Positions 1-9,533 of a DNA stretch of 64,000 nucleotides are shown here, in pieces. Below the pieces are notes generated by a model that saw only the letters and a list, made by a program, of their open reading frames with translations, made no database searches and was not told the DNA's origin. A program made the position numbers and the translations under genes. This DNA comes from an uncultured Lachnospiraceae bacterium (GTDB lineage Bacteria > Bacillota > Clostridia > Lachnospirales > Lachnospiraceae). Within the stretch, counting starts at the first letter, position 1; each line of letters begins with the position of its first letter. The stretch lies in the NCBI GenBank assembly GCA_900317555.1, contig ONHF01000002.1, forward strand, positions 62,001 through 126,000, in the 5' to 3' direction.

Positions 1-464
1 GCCGTTGTGATCGTCGCCCCCGAAATCAGGGATACTCTGGCTTCGGTCAGAAGCACATGCCAGATAATCTGCATGGTCCCCGCGCCCATCGATTCGGCCG
101 CCTCAATGACGCCATGATCGACTTCCTTAAGCGAAGATTCCACCATACGCGCGATAAAAGGTGCCGCGGATATTACAAGCGGTACAATTGTTGCAGTCGA
201 GCCGTAGCTCTTTCCCACAATCGCTCTTGTGATCGGAATTACTAATATAAGAAGAATCAGGAACGGGATGCTTCGCATGATGTTCGTGATTACATCCAGA
301 ACCCGGTATACCGCCGCGTTCGGCTTGATTCCCTCCCGGTCGCAGACCGCGAGGACAATGCCCCACGGCAGTCCGATCAGGTATCCGACCAGCGTCGATA
401 CAATGGTCATATACAGCGAATCGCGAATGCCTTCCGCGATCATAAGAATTGTCTGAGAATCCAT
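1..464 (-). CDS. metI: Methionine ABC transporter permease MetI (partial)
   Basis: Inner-membrane permease of the MetNIQ D/L-methionine importer, working with the MetN ATPase just upstream. The visible 154 codons start at an ATG one base after the metN stop, behind AAGGAGGAAC inside the metN end. They show hydrophobic segments and the binding-protein-dependent permease EAA loop (E-A-A-E-S-M-G-A-G near residue 132), which docks on the ATPase. The gene runs off the left edge of the window, so its end and any metQ lipoprotein gene are not seen. Recognition rests on the family pattern and the metN partner. Confidence 0.93.
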   Translation of the reverse strand, partial: MDSQTILMIAEGIRDSLYMTIVSTLVGYLIGLPWGIVLAVCDREGIKPNAAVYRVLDVITNIMRSIPFLILLILVIPITRAIVGKSYGSTATIVPLVISAAPFIARMVESSLKEVDHGVIEAAESMGAGTMQIIWHVLLTEARVSLISGATITT

Positions 465-465
465 A

Positions 466-1548
466 TCACTGTTCCTCCTTCTCATATGAAGAGAGCGAAT
501 CTGTGATATCTTCTACCGCCAGTCCTCTTTCTTCAAGGTAGCCGATCATCTTCTCCTGAATGGAAGCATCTCCGGGAAGTCCCAGAATCATCTCGCCTCT
601 GGCAGTGCCGTTTACATCTTTGGTGTCTGCCCGCAGAATGTTGACCGGCTCGCCGAATTTCAGGATCATGTTCGCAACTACAGGCTCAAACGAGGAGTTG
701 CTGGAGAAAACAATCCGAATCCGTCTGTTCTCATGCAGAATCGGAATGACACCGGCCGCGCGTTCCTGTTTGATTTCTTCCTGTTCCTTCTCCCACTCGT
801 CCGGATCTTTGCCTTCGATAATCAGCTGTCTTGCGGCTCTGGACTTCGGGTGCGTGAAAATATCTTCTACAAGTCCCTCTTCAACAATCCGGCCGTTCTC
901 GACGATCGCCACATGCCGGCAGATTTCACGGACAACCGACATCTGATGTGTGATAATAATGATCGTGATGCCTGTCTCTTTGTTGATTTTCCGGAGCAGG
1001 TCCAGAATCGACTGTGTTGTCTGCGGATCAAGCGCGCTCGTCGCCTCGTCGCACAGAAGAATTTTCGGATTGCAGGCAAGCGCTCTCGCGATCGCGACTC
1101 TCTGCCTTTGTCCGCCGGAAAGCTGGGCCGGATACGCCTTCTCTTTATTCGAAAGCCCGACTGTCACCAGCAGTTCTCTGGCGCGTTTGACCGCGTCCGC
1201 CTTTTGTATTCCGTGAATCTGCAGTGGAAAACAGACGTTGTCCAGCACGTTCCTCTGCATCAGAAGATTGAAGCTCTGGAAAATCATGCCGATGCTGCTC
1301 CGAAGGTCCCGGAGCTCTTTTCCGGACAGGTTCCCGAGTTCCTGCCCCTCGACCGTCACCGTTCCCTGCGTCGGAACTTCCAGATAATTCAGACAGCGGA
1401 CCAGTGTACTCTTGCCGGCGCCGGACATTCCGATGATGCCGAAGATATCTCCCTGCTCCACAGCAAGGTTGATATCCTTGAGCGCCTCGACTTTGCCTTC
1501 TTTGGTCTCAAATGTTTTGGAGAGATTTTTAACTTCAATAATAGGCAT
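466..1548 (-). CDS. metN: Methionine ABC transporter ATP-binding protein MetN
   Basis: ATPase of the MetNIQ methionine importer. Walker A GMSGAGKST lies at residues 40-48, the LSGGQ signature near 140 and Walker B LLCDEATSALD after it. The C-terminal quarter is a NIL domain, which in MetN binds methionine and gives trans-inhibition. I chose the ATG giving MPIIEVKN (360 aa) because GGAAAGGAACAC precedes it and homology begins there; an upstream in-frame extension exists but would translate the leader hairpin. One base separates it from metI, so the two are translationally coupled. Regulation probably acts in the 500-base leader described separately. Confidence 0.96.
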   Translation of the reverse strand: MPIIEVKNLSKTFETKEGKVEALKDINLAVEQGDIFGIIGMSGAGKSTLVRCLNYLEVPTQGTVTVEGQELGNLSGKELRDLRSSIGMIFQSFNLLMQRNVLDNVCFPLQIHGIQKADAVKRARELLVTVGLSNKEKAYPAQLSGGQRQRVAIARALACNPKILLCDEATSALDPQTTQSILDLLRKINKETGITIIIITHQMSVVREICRHVAIVENGRIVEEGLVEDIFTHPKSRAARQLIIEGKDPDEWEKEQEEIKQERAAGVIPILHENRRIRIVFSSNSSFEPVVANMILKFGEPVNILRADTKDVNGTARGEMILGLPGDASIQEKMIGYLEERGLAVEDITDSLSSYEKEEQ

Positions 1549-1634
1549 GTGTTCCTTTCCCCTGCCTGTTCCTGTATGACGCTTCCGGCGCGGCTGATTC
1601 TTCCGGACCGCCCTGCCGTTCACACAAAGAAAGA

Positions 1635-1660
1635 GCAGGTACATTTTTCTATGCACCTGC
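1635..1660 (-). promoter_or_regulatory. 5'-end hairpin of the metN transcript
   Basis: A 10-bp stem (GCAGGTGCAT against ATGTACCTGC, one G-U pair) with a 6-base AGAAAA loop, followed by TCTTTCTTTG. It begins at or within a base or two of the expected start of a transcript from the 1666-1695 promoter. It could protect the mRNA 5' end or act as a weak terminator; which one cannot be read from the sequence. Confidence 0.5.
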
Positions 1661-1665
1661 CCCAC

Positions 1666-1695
1666 ATTATACACAAACAGTTCCTTCTGTGTAAA
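1666..1695 (-). promoter_or_regulatory. Proximal metN promoter
   Basis: TTTACA and TATAAT separated by 18 bases, about 120 bases upstream of the metN ATG. The -35 overlaps the T-tract that follows the leader ORF hairpin, so this promoter lies downstream of the putative attenuator and would escape it. Confidence 0.6.
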
Positions 1696-1714
1696 AAGAT
1701 CTCGCGGACCCGCG
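1693..1714 (-). terminator. Short GC hairpin plus T-tract after the leader ORF
   Basis: CGCGG/CCGCG stem with almost no loop (CGCG/CGCG with a 4-base loop is more realistic), followed by AGATCTTTTT. It starts 6 bases past the stop of the 27-codon leader ORF. It has the layout of an attenuator, but the stem is short for a stand-alone terminator. An outer AGATC/GATCT pairing could compete with it. Confidence 0.4.
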
Positions 1715-1719
1715 CACGA

Positions 1720-1803
1720 CTATTTAACCGATCTGCAGCGCATGCACATTCGGTTTCCGGAACAACGGATCATTCTGTTGTCGGAATTTGCGTGTTCTCT
1801 CAT
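1720..1803 (-). CDS. Cys/Met-rich 27-residue leader peptide upstream of metNI
   Basis: ATG to TAG, 27 codons, with AGGA 7 bases before the ATG and a good promoter about 60 bases upstream. Met is at 1, 11, 19 and 21 and Cys at 14, 20 and 23, including the run Met-Cys-Met-Arg-Cys at 19-23. Such enrichment in sulfur amino acids directly before a methionine transporter is what a ribosome-stalling leader peptide would look like. I do not recognise it as a named family. It may instead be non-coding; no protein homology can be checked here. Confidence 0.5.
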   Translation of the reverse strand: MREHANSDNRMIRCSGNRMCMRCRSVK

Positions 1804-1867
1804 GGCAGGTTCCTGACCTTGCTTCCTTTCCTTACGTATTCAACTATTGCCTAGTTGATTTATAGGA

Positions 1868-1896
1868 ATACTATTGCAAAACAGCCCGCAAGTCAA
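1868..1896 (-). promoter_or_regulatory. Distal metN promoter
   Basis: TTGACT and TAGTAT separated by 17 bases. The transcript would begin near 1860 with a small perfect hairpin (CAACTA/TAGTTG, 5-base loop) at 1841-1857 and then the leader ORF. Confidence 0.7.
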
Positions 1897-2066
1897 CAAT
1901 AAAATAATGTCGGTTCGTCATAGTTTCAGGCTATGGCAGTATCGCCGGCGTCCGGTTCCGATGCCTCCCCGCGTACTCCATACGATCCAGCTGGTCTTCA
2001 GTCTGTGCCCGGCCGGGGTGCCCCTGCCAGCCGTGTCCGGTGCAGCTCCGCTGTCGCCGTGCGGCA

Positions 2067-3383
2067 TCACCGCTCCATTTTCCAGTAGCTTGCAGAATAC
2101 GCCGGCAGAAGCGATCCGCCGCCAAAATCATGCGGCTTTCCGGTAATGAGATCAACCGCCTGCCCGCACCCCGCGTCAAAATGCGCGGTATAATCGGCCG
2201 CGTCCGCGTTGATCGCCACAAGCACGCGTTCATGCCCGCTCTTTCTTTCAAAAATGATCTGCCGGTTTGTCAGAAGCACTTTCCGGTAGCTGCCGTAATT
2301 GAGCGCTTCGGATTCCCTCTTTGCTTTCGCGAGCGCCGCGATATAATCGGTCAGCTCATTCCACTGCGGCTTGTCAAAGGCTGCCCGCAGAGCAAGGTCA
2401 TGCCCTTCGTCTTCCTTGCGCCCCTGCGCGCCGAACTCGCTTCCATAATATACGCACGGAATGCCGGGAATTCCGAAAAGCATCGCATAAATCAACTTCA
2501 GATGCTCTTTGCAGGTCAGTGTGCTCGCAATCCGGTTGACGTCATGATTGTCCACAAAGTTCATCAGATGCTTTCCGGTGTACAGGCACCATGGGTCCTG
2601 GCCGAACTGGCGGTTCAGCGAATACTCGATCTCAAACATGTTCAGGCTGTTGAAGCTCGAATACATGCCTTTGTAGCATTCGTAATTTGTGACACTGTGG
2701 CACATTTCGTCATTCATGATCTGCCGGTAGTCGCCGCCCAGGATCTCTCCTATCAGGTAAAAGTCCTTTTTCTTCGCGTCCGTAAAACTGCGCAGACGCT
2801 TCAAAAAGTTCCGGTTCACCATGTACGCAACATCAAGCCGCAGCCCGTCAATGCCGAAATAATCAATCCAATAATTTACGGCGTCGATCAGATGATCGCA
2901 GACAGCAGGATTGTCAAGGTTCAGCTTCACAAGGTCGTAGTTGCCTTCCCAGCCCTCATACCAGAGGCCGTCATTAAAGGCGTCATTGCCGCCGAAGTTG
3001 ATGTAGAACCAGTCTTTATACGCAGACCCCTCCCGGTTCTTCAAAACATCCTGAAACTGCGTGAAACCCCGGCCGGCATGATTGAAGACTCCGTCCAGAT
3101 AGACCCGGATACCGGCTGCGTGCAGTGCGTCGCAGACTGCTTTGAAGTCTTCGTTCGTTCCCAGTCTCGTGTCAATCTTCTTATAATCTCTTGTATTGTA
3201 TCCATGTGTGTCCGATTCGAATACCGGTCCGAAATAGACCACGTTTACATGTAGCTTCCGCAGATGGTCAATCCAGTCCAGCACTTTCAAAATTCTGTGC
3301 GCAGGAATGCCGTCGTTCTCGAACGGCGCTCCGCACATGCCGAGCGGATAAATCTGATACATAACGCTTTCTTCTGCCCACAT
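2067..3383 (-). CDS. Alpha-amylase family glycoside hydrolase (GH13)
   Basis: Cytoplasmic alpha-glucan or maltodextrin hydrolase by family; no signal peptide is present. The 438 residues carry the GH13 motifs in order: DGVFNH at 97-102, GLRLD with nucleophile Asp184, acid/base Glu213 in IGEI, and FVDNHD with Asp281. An all-beta C-terminal domain closes the protein. The start has AGGAGGT 7 bases upstream. It stands alone, with no ABC sugar transporter or other glycogen gene beside it, so the exact substrate (maltodextrin, cyclodextrin or glycogen fragments) is open. Confidence 0.92.
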   Translation of the reverse strand: MWAEESVMYQIYPLGMCGAPFENDGIPAHRILKVLDWIDHLRKLHVNVVYFGPVFESDTHGYNTRDYKKIDTRLGTNEDFKAVCDALHAAGIRVYLDGVFNHAGRGFTQFQDVLKNREGSAYKDWFYINFGGNDAFNDGLWYEGWEGNYDLVKLNLDNPAVCDHLIDAVNYWIDYFGIDGLRLDVAYMVNRNFLKRLRSFTDAKKKDFYLIGEILGGDYRQIMNDEMCHSVTNYECYKGMYSSFNSLNMFEIEYSLNRQFGQDPWCLYTGKHLMNFVDNHDVNRIASTLTCKEHLKLIYAMLFGIPGIPCVYYGSEFGAQGRKEDEGHDLALRAAFDKPQWNELTDYIAALAKAKRESEALNYGSYRKVLLTNRQIIFERKSGHERVLVAINADAADYTAHFDAGCGQAVDLITGKPHDFGGGSLLPAYSASYWKMER

Positions 3384-3412
3384 AGTATTTACCTCCTGTA
3401 CATATAACCAGT

Positions 3413-3418
3413 ATTATA
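3413..3418 (-). promoter_or_regulatory. -10 element upstream of the amylase gene
   Basis: A perfect TATAAT about 30 bases upstream of the ATG. The matching -35 is poor (ATGACT at 19 bases), so the promoter may be activator-dependent. Confidence 0.45.
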
Positions 3419-3610
3419 CTACGGATGGTTCCCCGGCAGTCATTTTCTTGTCCGGTCAACAGGTAAAACAGACGTTTCCAAACCGTTGCGCTTCCGGTCA
3501 ACGATTTGACTGTCCGGGTTATTGTAAATCTATTCTGACAACGTCATTTCTTTTTAGAAGTCATGAATTTTCACGCAAAAAATAAAACTTTTGAGTCAAT
3601 CGTCGCACGA

Positions 3611-3639
3611 AATCCACAGTTTCCACAGAGTTATCCACA
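3611..3639 (+). other. Cluster of three DnaA-box-like sites
   Basis: Within 29 bases there are three CCACA cores in the same orientation: AAATCCACA, GTTTCCACA and an exact consensus TTATCCACA. They lie in the 350-base gap between the amylase promoter and the end of the helicase gene. No other origin-like feature (AT-rich unwinding element, dnaA or dnaN) is nearby. Confidence 0.45.
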
Positions 3640-3734
3640 TTTTCGTAGCATTTCGAAGTGCGTTTCAGCAAAGAAAATGCCAGCCGGGCAGCTGAAAAGT
3701 ACAAACTTTCCGGTCAATGGCCGAATTCATTCTG

Positions 3735-6437
3735 TCAGAGCCACTCATTCCAGAACTTTTCCAACAGTTCCGGCAGCTCCGCCGACGTTGTTTCCCGCGC
3801 ATTGTCCCATTCAAGAGGAAACAGGCGGCGGTAGGCGGGCGTAACAAACCGCTCATCAAGAAGCCCGACCGCGCCGACATCGTCCGCTGTCCGGATGACC
3901 CGTCCCGCGGCCTGCAGGACCTTATTCATGCCCGGAAAACGGTAGGCGAAGTCAAATCCGGACTCTCCGGCCCCGTCAAAGTATTTCCTTAAAAGCTCCC
4001 TCTCCGGAGAAACCTGTGGAAGGCCCGTCCCGACAATCATGGCACCGATCAGCGAATCCCCGCGAAGATCGATGCCCTCGCTGAAAATTCCACCGAGAAT
4101 GCAGAACCCCAGAAGACTTCTGTCACTGCGCGGCTCCTGAAACATCGACAGAAACTGTTCTCTTTGCAGCTCGTTCATGCTGCTTCTCTGGCGGATGCAT
4201 GAAATATCCGCCGCCGGCACCGAATGATCCGGGAAAAGGCCTGCCAGTGTCAGCTGTGTATACTGCGTGCTTTCAAAGACAGGGGCGCCGCCGAACAGTC
4301 CCGATCTTTTCCCGGCTGCCGGTATCACCGCGTTTTCTTCCTGCGGCTCGATCCCAAGATATTTACGCTCAAAAATATCCGCCACTGACTTCATGAACTG
4401 ATACGACGGGAAAAAAATCATATAGTTGCCATGGCGCTGGCCGGTAAAATAATGAATACAGTCCGCGATTTTTTCGTATTGCCGGAGCGAGCGCTCCTTA
4501 TACCTGCTTGTCACGTCCTTGATGACAAAGAGCGCTCGTTTCTGCGGATCAAAAACCGATCCCGCGTACACTTCATAATCCTCCGGTGTTCCGCCGAGAA
4601 GCTTCTTATAATACTGGATCGGCAGAAATGTCGCCGAGAAAAGTATCGTGGCGCGCCCCTGATCCATGCACTCTTTCAGGTTCTTCCCGGGATCGACGCA
4701 GAACATGCGGACGATAAATTTTCCTCTGGTACCGCTTTGCTTTCCATCTTGTTGACCGTCATCCTCAAAAAAAGCGTATGTCATGTAATGCCGATCCCGC
4801 TTATCCAGAATCAGCACAAAATGATCCATCTGAAAATAGAAGTTTAAAAGGTCGTCATGAACCGCTTTTTTCCTTTGCCGCAGCGGGTCCTGCCGCGCCT
4901 GTCCGTTCTGCTGCTGAATCCGCTCCTGTGCGAGTATGTTCCCGAGCTCCAGATCCAGTTCGCGGACCGCGTCGGAGAGCCGGTCGATTTCCGGCATCAC
5001 CAGAAAACCGTCTGCCTCCTCTGTACGTTTCCGGTATTCCAGCATAACCTTGTTGGCCTTCGAGAGCTTCTTCTCCAGCGAAGGATAGATACCGGTCACA
5101 AGGCGTCTCACCGAAAGCAGATCTTCCTTCACAACCGACGCGCTGAACATGTCCCGGCCACGTTCCACGAGATTATGCGCCTCATCGATCAGAAACAGAT
5201 AATCCCGCTTTTTTCCCTCCGTAAAAAAACGCTTCAGCTTTACATGCGGATCGAAAACATAGTTATAGTCCCCGATCACTGCATCCGCGAAAAGGCTCAT
5301 GTCCAGCGACAGCTCGAACGGACATACCTGATGCTTTTCCGCACACTTTTCTATCTTTTCCCGCGAATAGTTATCCGTTGTAGTCAACAAATCAAACATA
5401 GCTTCATTCACGCGGTCAAAATGCCCCTGTGCCCGCGGGCAGGCATCCGGATTGCAGTCCGGCTTGTCCAGTACGCAGATTTTGTCTTTCGCGGTCAAAA
5501 CAATGCTCTTGAAGAGCAGCCCCTTCGACCGCAGAAGCTCGATAGTGCCGGCAGTTCCCGCTCTCGTGACTGTTTTGGCGGTCAGATAGAAAATCTTCTC
5601 CGCCTTCCCCTCTCCCATGGCTTTGATGGCAGGAAAAAGGGTTGTGATTGTTTTGCCGGTGCCGGTCGGCGCTTCAAGAAAGAGCTTGCGTCCATGCACA
5701 ATCGTGCGGTAGACGTCAGCCGCCAGCTCCTTCTGTCCTTTTCTGTAAGGGAACGGAAATGCCAGATCCCGGATCGACTTCGTCCTGCGCAGCTGCCACA
5801 TGAACATGTATTCTGCCCATTTGCGGTATTCTTCCATCAGGGATGAGAAAAAGGCGCGCAGTGAATCCATTGTGTGCGCCTCATAGAAATACCGGATCGT
5901 ACCGCTGAACAGGTTGACATAGGTCATCCGGATATTGATATGGTCAAGATCATGAATTGCCGCGTACATGTAGGCATAACATTTTGCCTGCGCCAGATGT
6001 ACCGGCTCAGGTTTGCGCATGCCGCGGAGCTTACGATAAGTTGTTTTAATTTCATCAACGGTCCAGGCGCATTCCGCATTACCTTCGCGGAACCGCTGCG
6101 GAATGCTGCCATAATAAATGCCGTCCGCGCGTCCCTCGACAATAACTGTCGCGTCGTCAAGATACGGCTTTGCAGGCGCAGCGCCGCCTTCTTTGTCCGG
6201 AAGGCGGCCGGTCTGTCCCTGTCTTTCGCCGTCCACTCTCTTATCAAACTGCCAGGCGATCTTCAAAGGCACTTCAGCCTGATATCCCTCGCCGGCAGAC
6301 TTCTGGATCTGCCGGTGCATGCGCGAGCCTTCGAGCATCGCGTCGGACGGCGCGCCGGCAGTTCGGTTGTCCAGGTTGCCGGAGCGCAGCAGAAATTCCA
6401 CCAGATTCCGGACCGAAATTGTGATTTCCGTGTACAT
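3735..6437 (-). CDS. PD-(D/E)XK nuclease fused to XPD/DinG-type DNA helicase
   Basis: A 900-residue protein. Residues 1-220 resemble the Cas4/AddB-type PD-(D/E)XK nuclease fold: VEGRADG (Asp105), VDEIK (Glu129, Lys131) and a following Q-A-K-C-Y helix near 150. Residues about 230-890 are a superfamily 2 Rad3/XPD helicase: Walker A APTGTGKT at 256-263, DEAH at 418-421 and a C-terminal GGIFSEGIDLRG motif. Between them Cys321, Cys328, Cys333, Cys365 and Cys372 supply ligands for the XPD-type 4Fe-4S cluster. It probably unwinds and nicks branched or damaged DNA. No cas gene is near. The start has only a weak ribosome binding site; the next upstream gene is the HPr-like gene in the same direction. 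Confidence 0.9.
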   Translation of the reverse strand: MYTEITISVRNLVEFLLRSGNLDNRTAGAPSDAMLEGSRMHRQIQKSAGEGYQAEVPLKIAWQFDKRVDGERQGQTGRLPDKEGGAAPAKPYLDDATVIVEGRADGIYYGSIPQRFREGNAECAWTVDEIKTTYRKLRGMRKPEPVHLAQAKCYAYMYAAIHDLDHINIRMTYVNLFSGTIRYFYEAHTMDSLRAFFSSLMEEYRKWAEYMFMWQLRRTKSIRDLAFPFPYRKGQKELAADVYRTIVHGRKLFLEAPTGTGKTITTLFPAIKAMGEGKAEKIFYLTAKTVTRAGTAGTIELLRSKGLLFKSIVLTAKDKICVLDKPDCNPDACPRAQGHFDRVNEAMFDLLTTTDNYSREKIEKCAEKHQVCPFELSLDMSLFADAVIGDYNYVFDPHVKLKRFFTEGKKRDYLFLIDEAHNLVERGRDMFSASVVKEDLLSVRRLVTGIYPSLEKKLSKANKVMLEYRKRTEEADGFLVMPEIDRLSDAVRELDLELGNILAQERIQQQNGQARQDPLRQRKKAVHDDLLNFYFQMDHFVLILDKRDRHYMTYAFFEDDGQQDGKQSGTRGKFIVRMFCVDPGKNLKECMDQGRATILFSATFLPIQYYKKLLGGTPEDYEVYAGSVFDPQKRALFVIKDVTSRYKERSLRQYEKIADCIHYFTGQRHGNYMIFFPSYQFMKSVADIFERKYLGIEPQEENAVIPAAGKRSGLFGGAPVFESTQYTQLTLAGLFPDHSVPAADISCIRQRSSMNELQREQFLSMFQEPRSDRSLLGFCILGGIFSEGIDLRGDSLIGAMIVGTGLPQVSPERELLRKYFDGAGESGFDFAYRFPGMNKVLQAAGRVIRTADDVGAVGLLDERFVTPAYRRLFPLEWDNARETTSAELPELLEKFWNEWL

Positions 6438-6484
6438 AGGAACATTGTACAGCGAAACCGCTCTGCCCGCATCAGTAATTAACT

Positions 6485-6724
6485 TCAGAATGCTGCCGCA
6501 AATTCTCCGAGTCTTTTCTCAAAAGCATCGCTGTGTCCGCTGTAGGAAACAACAAGGGTATCCTTGAAGTCCAGCCCCATGACACCGAGTATGGATTTTG
6601 CGTCAACCGTGCAGCGGGTTCTGTGGCTTCCCGCGATATCAACGTCAAAATTGCAGCCGGCCGCGGCACGCACAAATTCCGGTGCCTGTTCCGGAGTCAG
6701 TCTGATATTTCTGATTGTTCTCAT
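6485..6724 (-). CDS. HPr-like protein lacking the phosphorylatable histidine
   Basis: 79 residues aligning with HPr/Crh of the phosphotransferase system. The region around HPr Ser46 is kept (DAKSILGVMGLD), but the HPr His15 position falls in LTPEQAPEF with no His. In Bacillus, Crh likewise lacks His15 and serves only as a Ser46-phosphorylated co-regulator of CcpA, so a regulatory rather than sugar-transport role is likely. GGAAGG precedes the ATG and there is a promoter at 6822-6849. It ends 47 bases before the helicase gene. HPr-like proteins of this sort are common in Clostridia and their function is unproven. Confidence 0.82.
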   Translation of the reverse strand: MRTIRNIRLTPEQAPEFVRAAAGCNFDVDIAGSHRTRCTVDAKSILGVMGLDFKDTLVVSYSGHSDAFEKRLGEFAAAF

Positions 6725-6821
6725 GCAGTCCTTCCTTTCATGAGGTTCTGTACGCAGGTCTGTCCCGCGCCGCAGCGCAGATGCCCCGCGATTAGTGAAA
6801 TGGTTTTCAATCGTGTTTCAT

Positions 6822-6849
6822 ATTATATCGGTTTTCATTTCTTTGTAAA
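6822..6849 (-). promoter_or_regulatory. Promoter of the HPr-like gene
   Basis: TTTACA and TATAAT with a 16-base spacer, about 100 bases upstream of the ATG at 6724. The other side of this gap (6850-7031, leading into asnA) holds TTGACT near 6943 but no convincing paired -10, and no T-box features. Confidence 0.6.
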
Positions 6850-7031
6850 TCCGTGTTTTCGACAAGAATTATTACCTTTTTGTAAAACTGTTGTTCATGA
6901 TTGCCGTGAAGGCTTTGCGGAGAGGTCCCATTATCGTCAGTTTTGACTTGAAAACAGCATATAAATGCGATTTAATGTGTTAGGTATCGGATCCGTTTAT
7001 CAGGAAACCAGTATTAGAAACGAGGGTGCAC

Positions 7032-8042
7032 ATGGAACATCTTACCATTCCCAAAGGGTATGAATCCGCTTTAAACCTGCATGAAACGCAGGTGGCGATT
7101 AAAGTTGTCAAGGATTTCTTTCAGAATCTTCTGGCCGAGCGTCTGAATCTTCTGCGTGTATCGGCTCCTCTGTTCGTTGATCCCCAATCCGGACTCAACG
7201 ACAATCTGAACGGTGTGGAGCGCCCGGTCGCGTTTGATATCAAAGAGCAGAACGGCCGGGAAGCCGAGGTCGTTCAGTCTCTCGCGAAGTGGAAGCGCTA
7301 CGCTCTTAAAAAGTACGGCTTCGGTGTAGGCGAGGGCCTTTACACGGATATGAGCGCGATCCGCCGCGATGAAATCACGGACAATATACACTCGATCTAT
7401 GTTGACCAGTGGGACTGGGAGAAGGTCATCCGCAAGGAGGACCGCAACATGGAGACGCTGCAGGATGTCGTCCGCAGCGTCTACCGGGTTCTTCGCAAAA
7501 CAGAGAAGTACATGTCCATCCGCTACGATTATATTGAAGAGATTCTGCCGCACGACATTTTCTTCATAACAACGAAAGAGCTGGAGGAAATGTTCCCGGA
7601 CAACACGCCCAAAGAGCGGGAATACTATATTACGCAGGCAAAGGGCGCCGTCTGTCTGATGCAGATCGGCGATCAGCTCGAAAACGGGAAGCCGCATGAC
7701 GGCAGAGCGCCGGACTATGATGACTGGGCGCTCAATGCCGATATTCTTGTTTATTATCCTCCGCTTGACATCGCGCTGGAGCTTTCCTCGATGGGTATCC
7801 GCGTGGACGAAAAGTCTCTGGCGCAGCAGCTGAAGAAGGCAGGGTGCGAAGACCGCGCGCAGCTGCCGTTCCAGAAAGCGGTATTAAACGGTGAACTGCC
7901 TTACACGATCGGCGGCGGCATCGGGCAGTCGAGGATCTGTATGTTTTTCCTGCGCAAGGCGCATATCGGCGAAGTCCAGTGCTCTGTCTGGCCGAACGAG
8001 GTTGCGGCAGAGTGCGAGAAAAACGGCATTCATCTTCTTTAA
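7032..8042 (+). CDS. asnA: Aspartate-ammonia ligase
   Basis: Makes asparagine from aspartate, ammonia and ATP in the cytoplasm. 336 residues, close to the 330 of the E. coli enzyme, with the class II synthetase-like core: LAKWKR near 83, GEGLYTDM, YVDQWDWE and the C-terminal GGGIGQSR. The ATG at 7032 is preferred over a GTG two codons earlier because GAGG sits 6 bases upstream of it. Together with gdhA immediately downstream it forms an ammonia-assimilation pair, though gdhA has its own promoter. Confidence 0.96.
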   Translation: MEHLTIPKGYESALNLHETQVAIKVVKDFFQNLLAERLNLLRVSAPLFVDPQSGLNDNLNGVERPVAFDIKEQNGREAEVVQSLAKWKRYALKKYGFGVGEGLYTDMSAIRRDEITDNIHSIYVDQWDWEKVIRKEDRNMETLQDVVRSVYRVLRKTEKYMSIRYDYIEEILPHDIFFITTKELEEMFPDNTPKEREYYITQAKGAVCLMQIGDQLENGKPHDGRAPDYDDWALNADILVYYPPLDIALELSSMGIRVDEKSLAQQLKKAGCEDRAQLPFQKAVLNGELPYTIGGGIGQSRICMFFLRKAHIGEVQCSVWPNEVAAECEKNGIHLL

Positions 8043-8050
8043 AAAGCTTC

Positions 8051-8079
8051 TTGTTCTTTGAGAGCGTATTCTATATAAT
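8051..8079 (+). promoter_or_regulatory. gdhA promoter
   Basis: TTGTTC and TATAAT separated by 17 bases, in the 102-base gap between asnA and gdhA. Confidence 0.75.
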
Positions 8080-8111
8080 ATGTTTTTGTATACAGTTATA
8101 CAAACCTTTGA

Positions 8112-9491
<1,380 letters not shown>

Positions 9492-9533
9492 TTCCCGACG
9501 TATAACAATCCATATAGTTTGTATCTCCGAGGG

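Noticed and set aside
733..1854. Long plus-strand open frame antisense to metN
   Set aside because: It mirrors metN codons, has no ribosome binding site, and yields no recognisable protein; metN motifs are clear on the other strand.
1549..2066. S-box (SAM-I) or T-box riboswitch upstream of metN
   Set aside because: I searched for the conserved S-box core and the T-box sequence on the minus strand and found neither.
2040..3254. Plus-strand open frame of 404 codons opposite the amylase gene
   Set aside because: Antisense shadow of a gene with all GH13 motifs.
6850..7031. T-box leader for asnA
   Set aside because: The gap is too short and has no T-box sequence or terminator pair.
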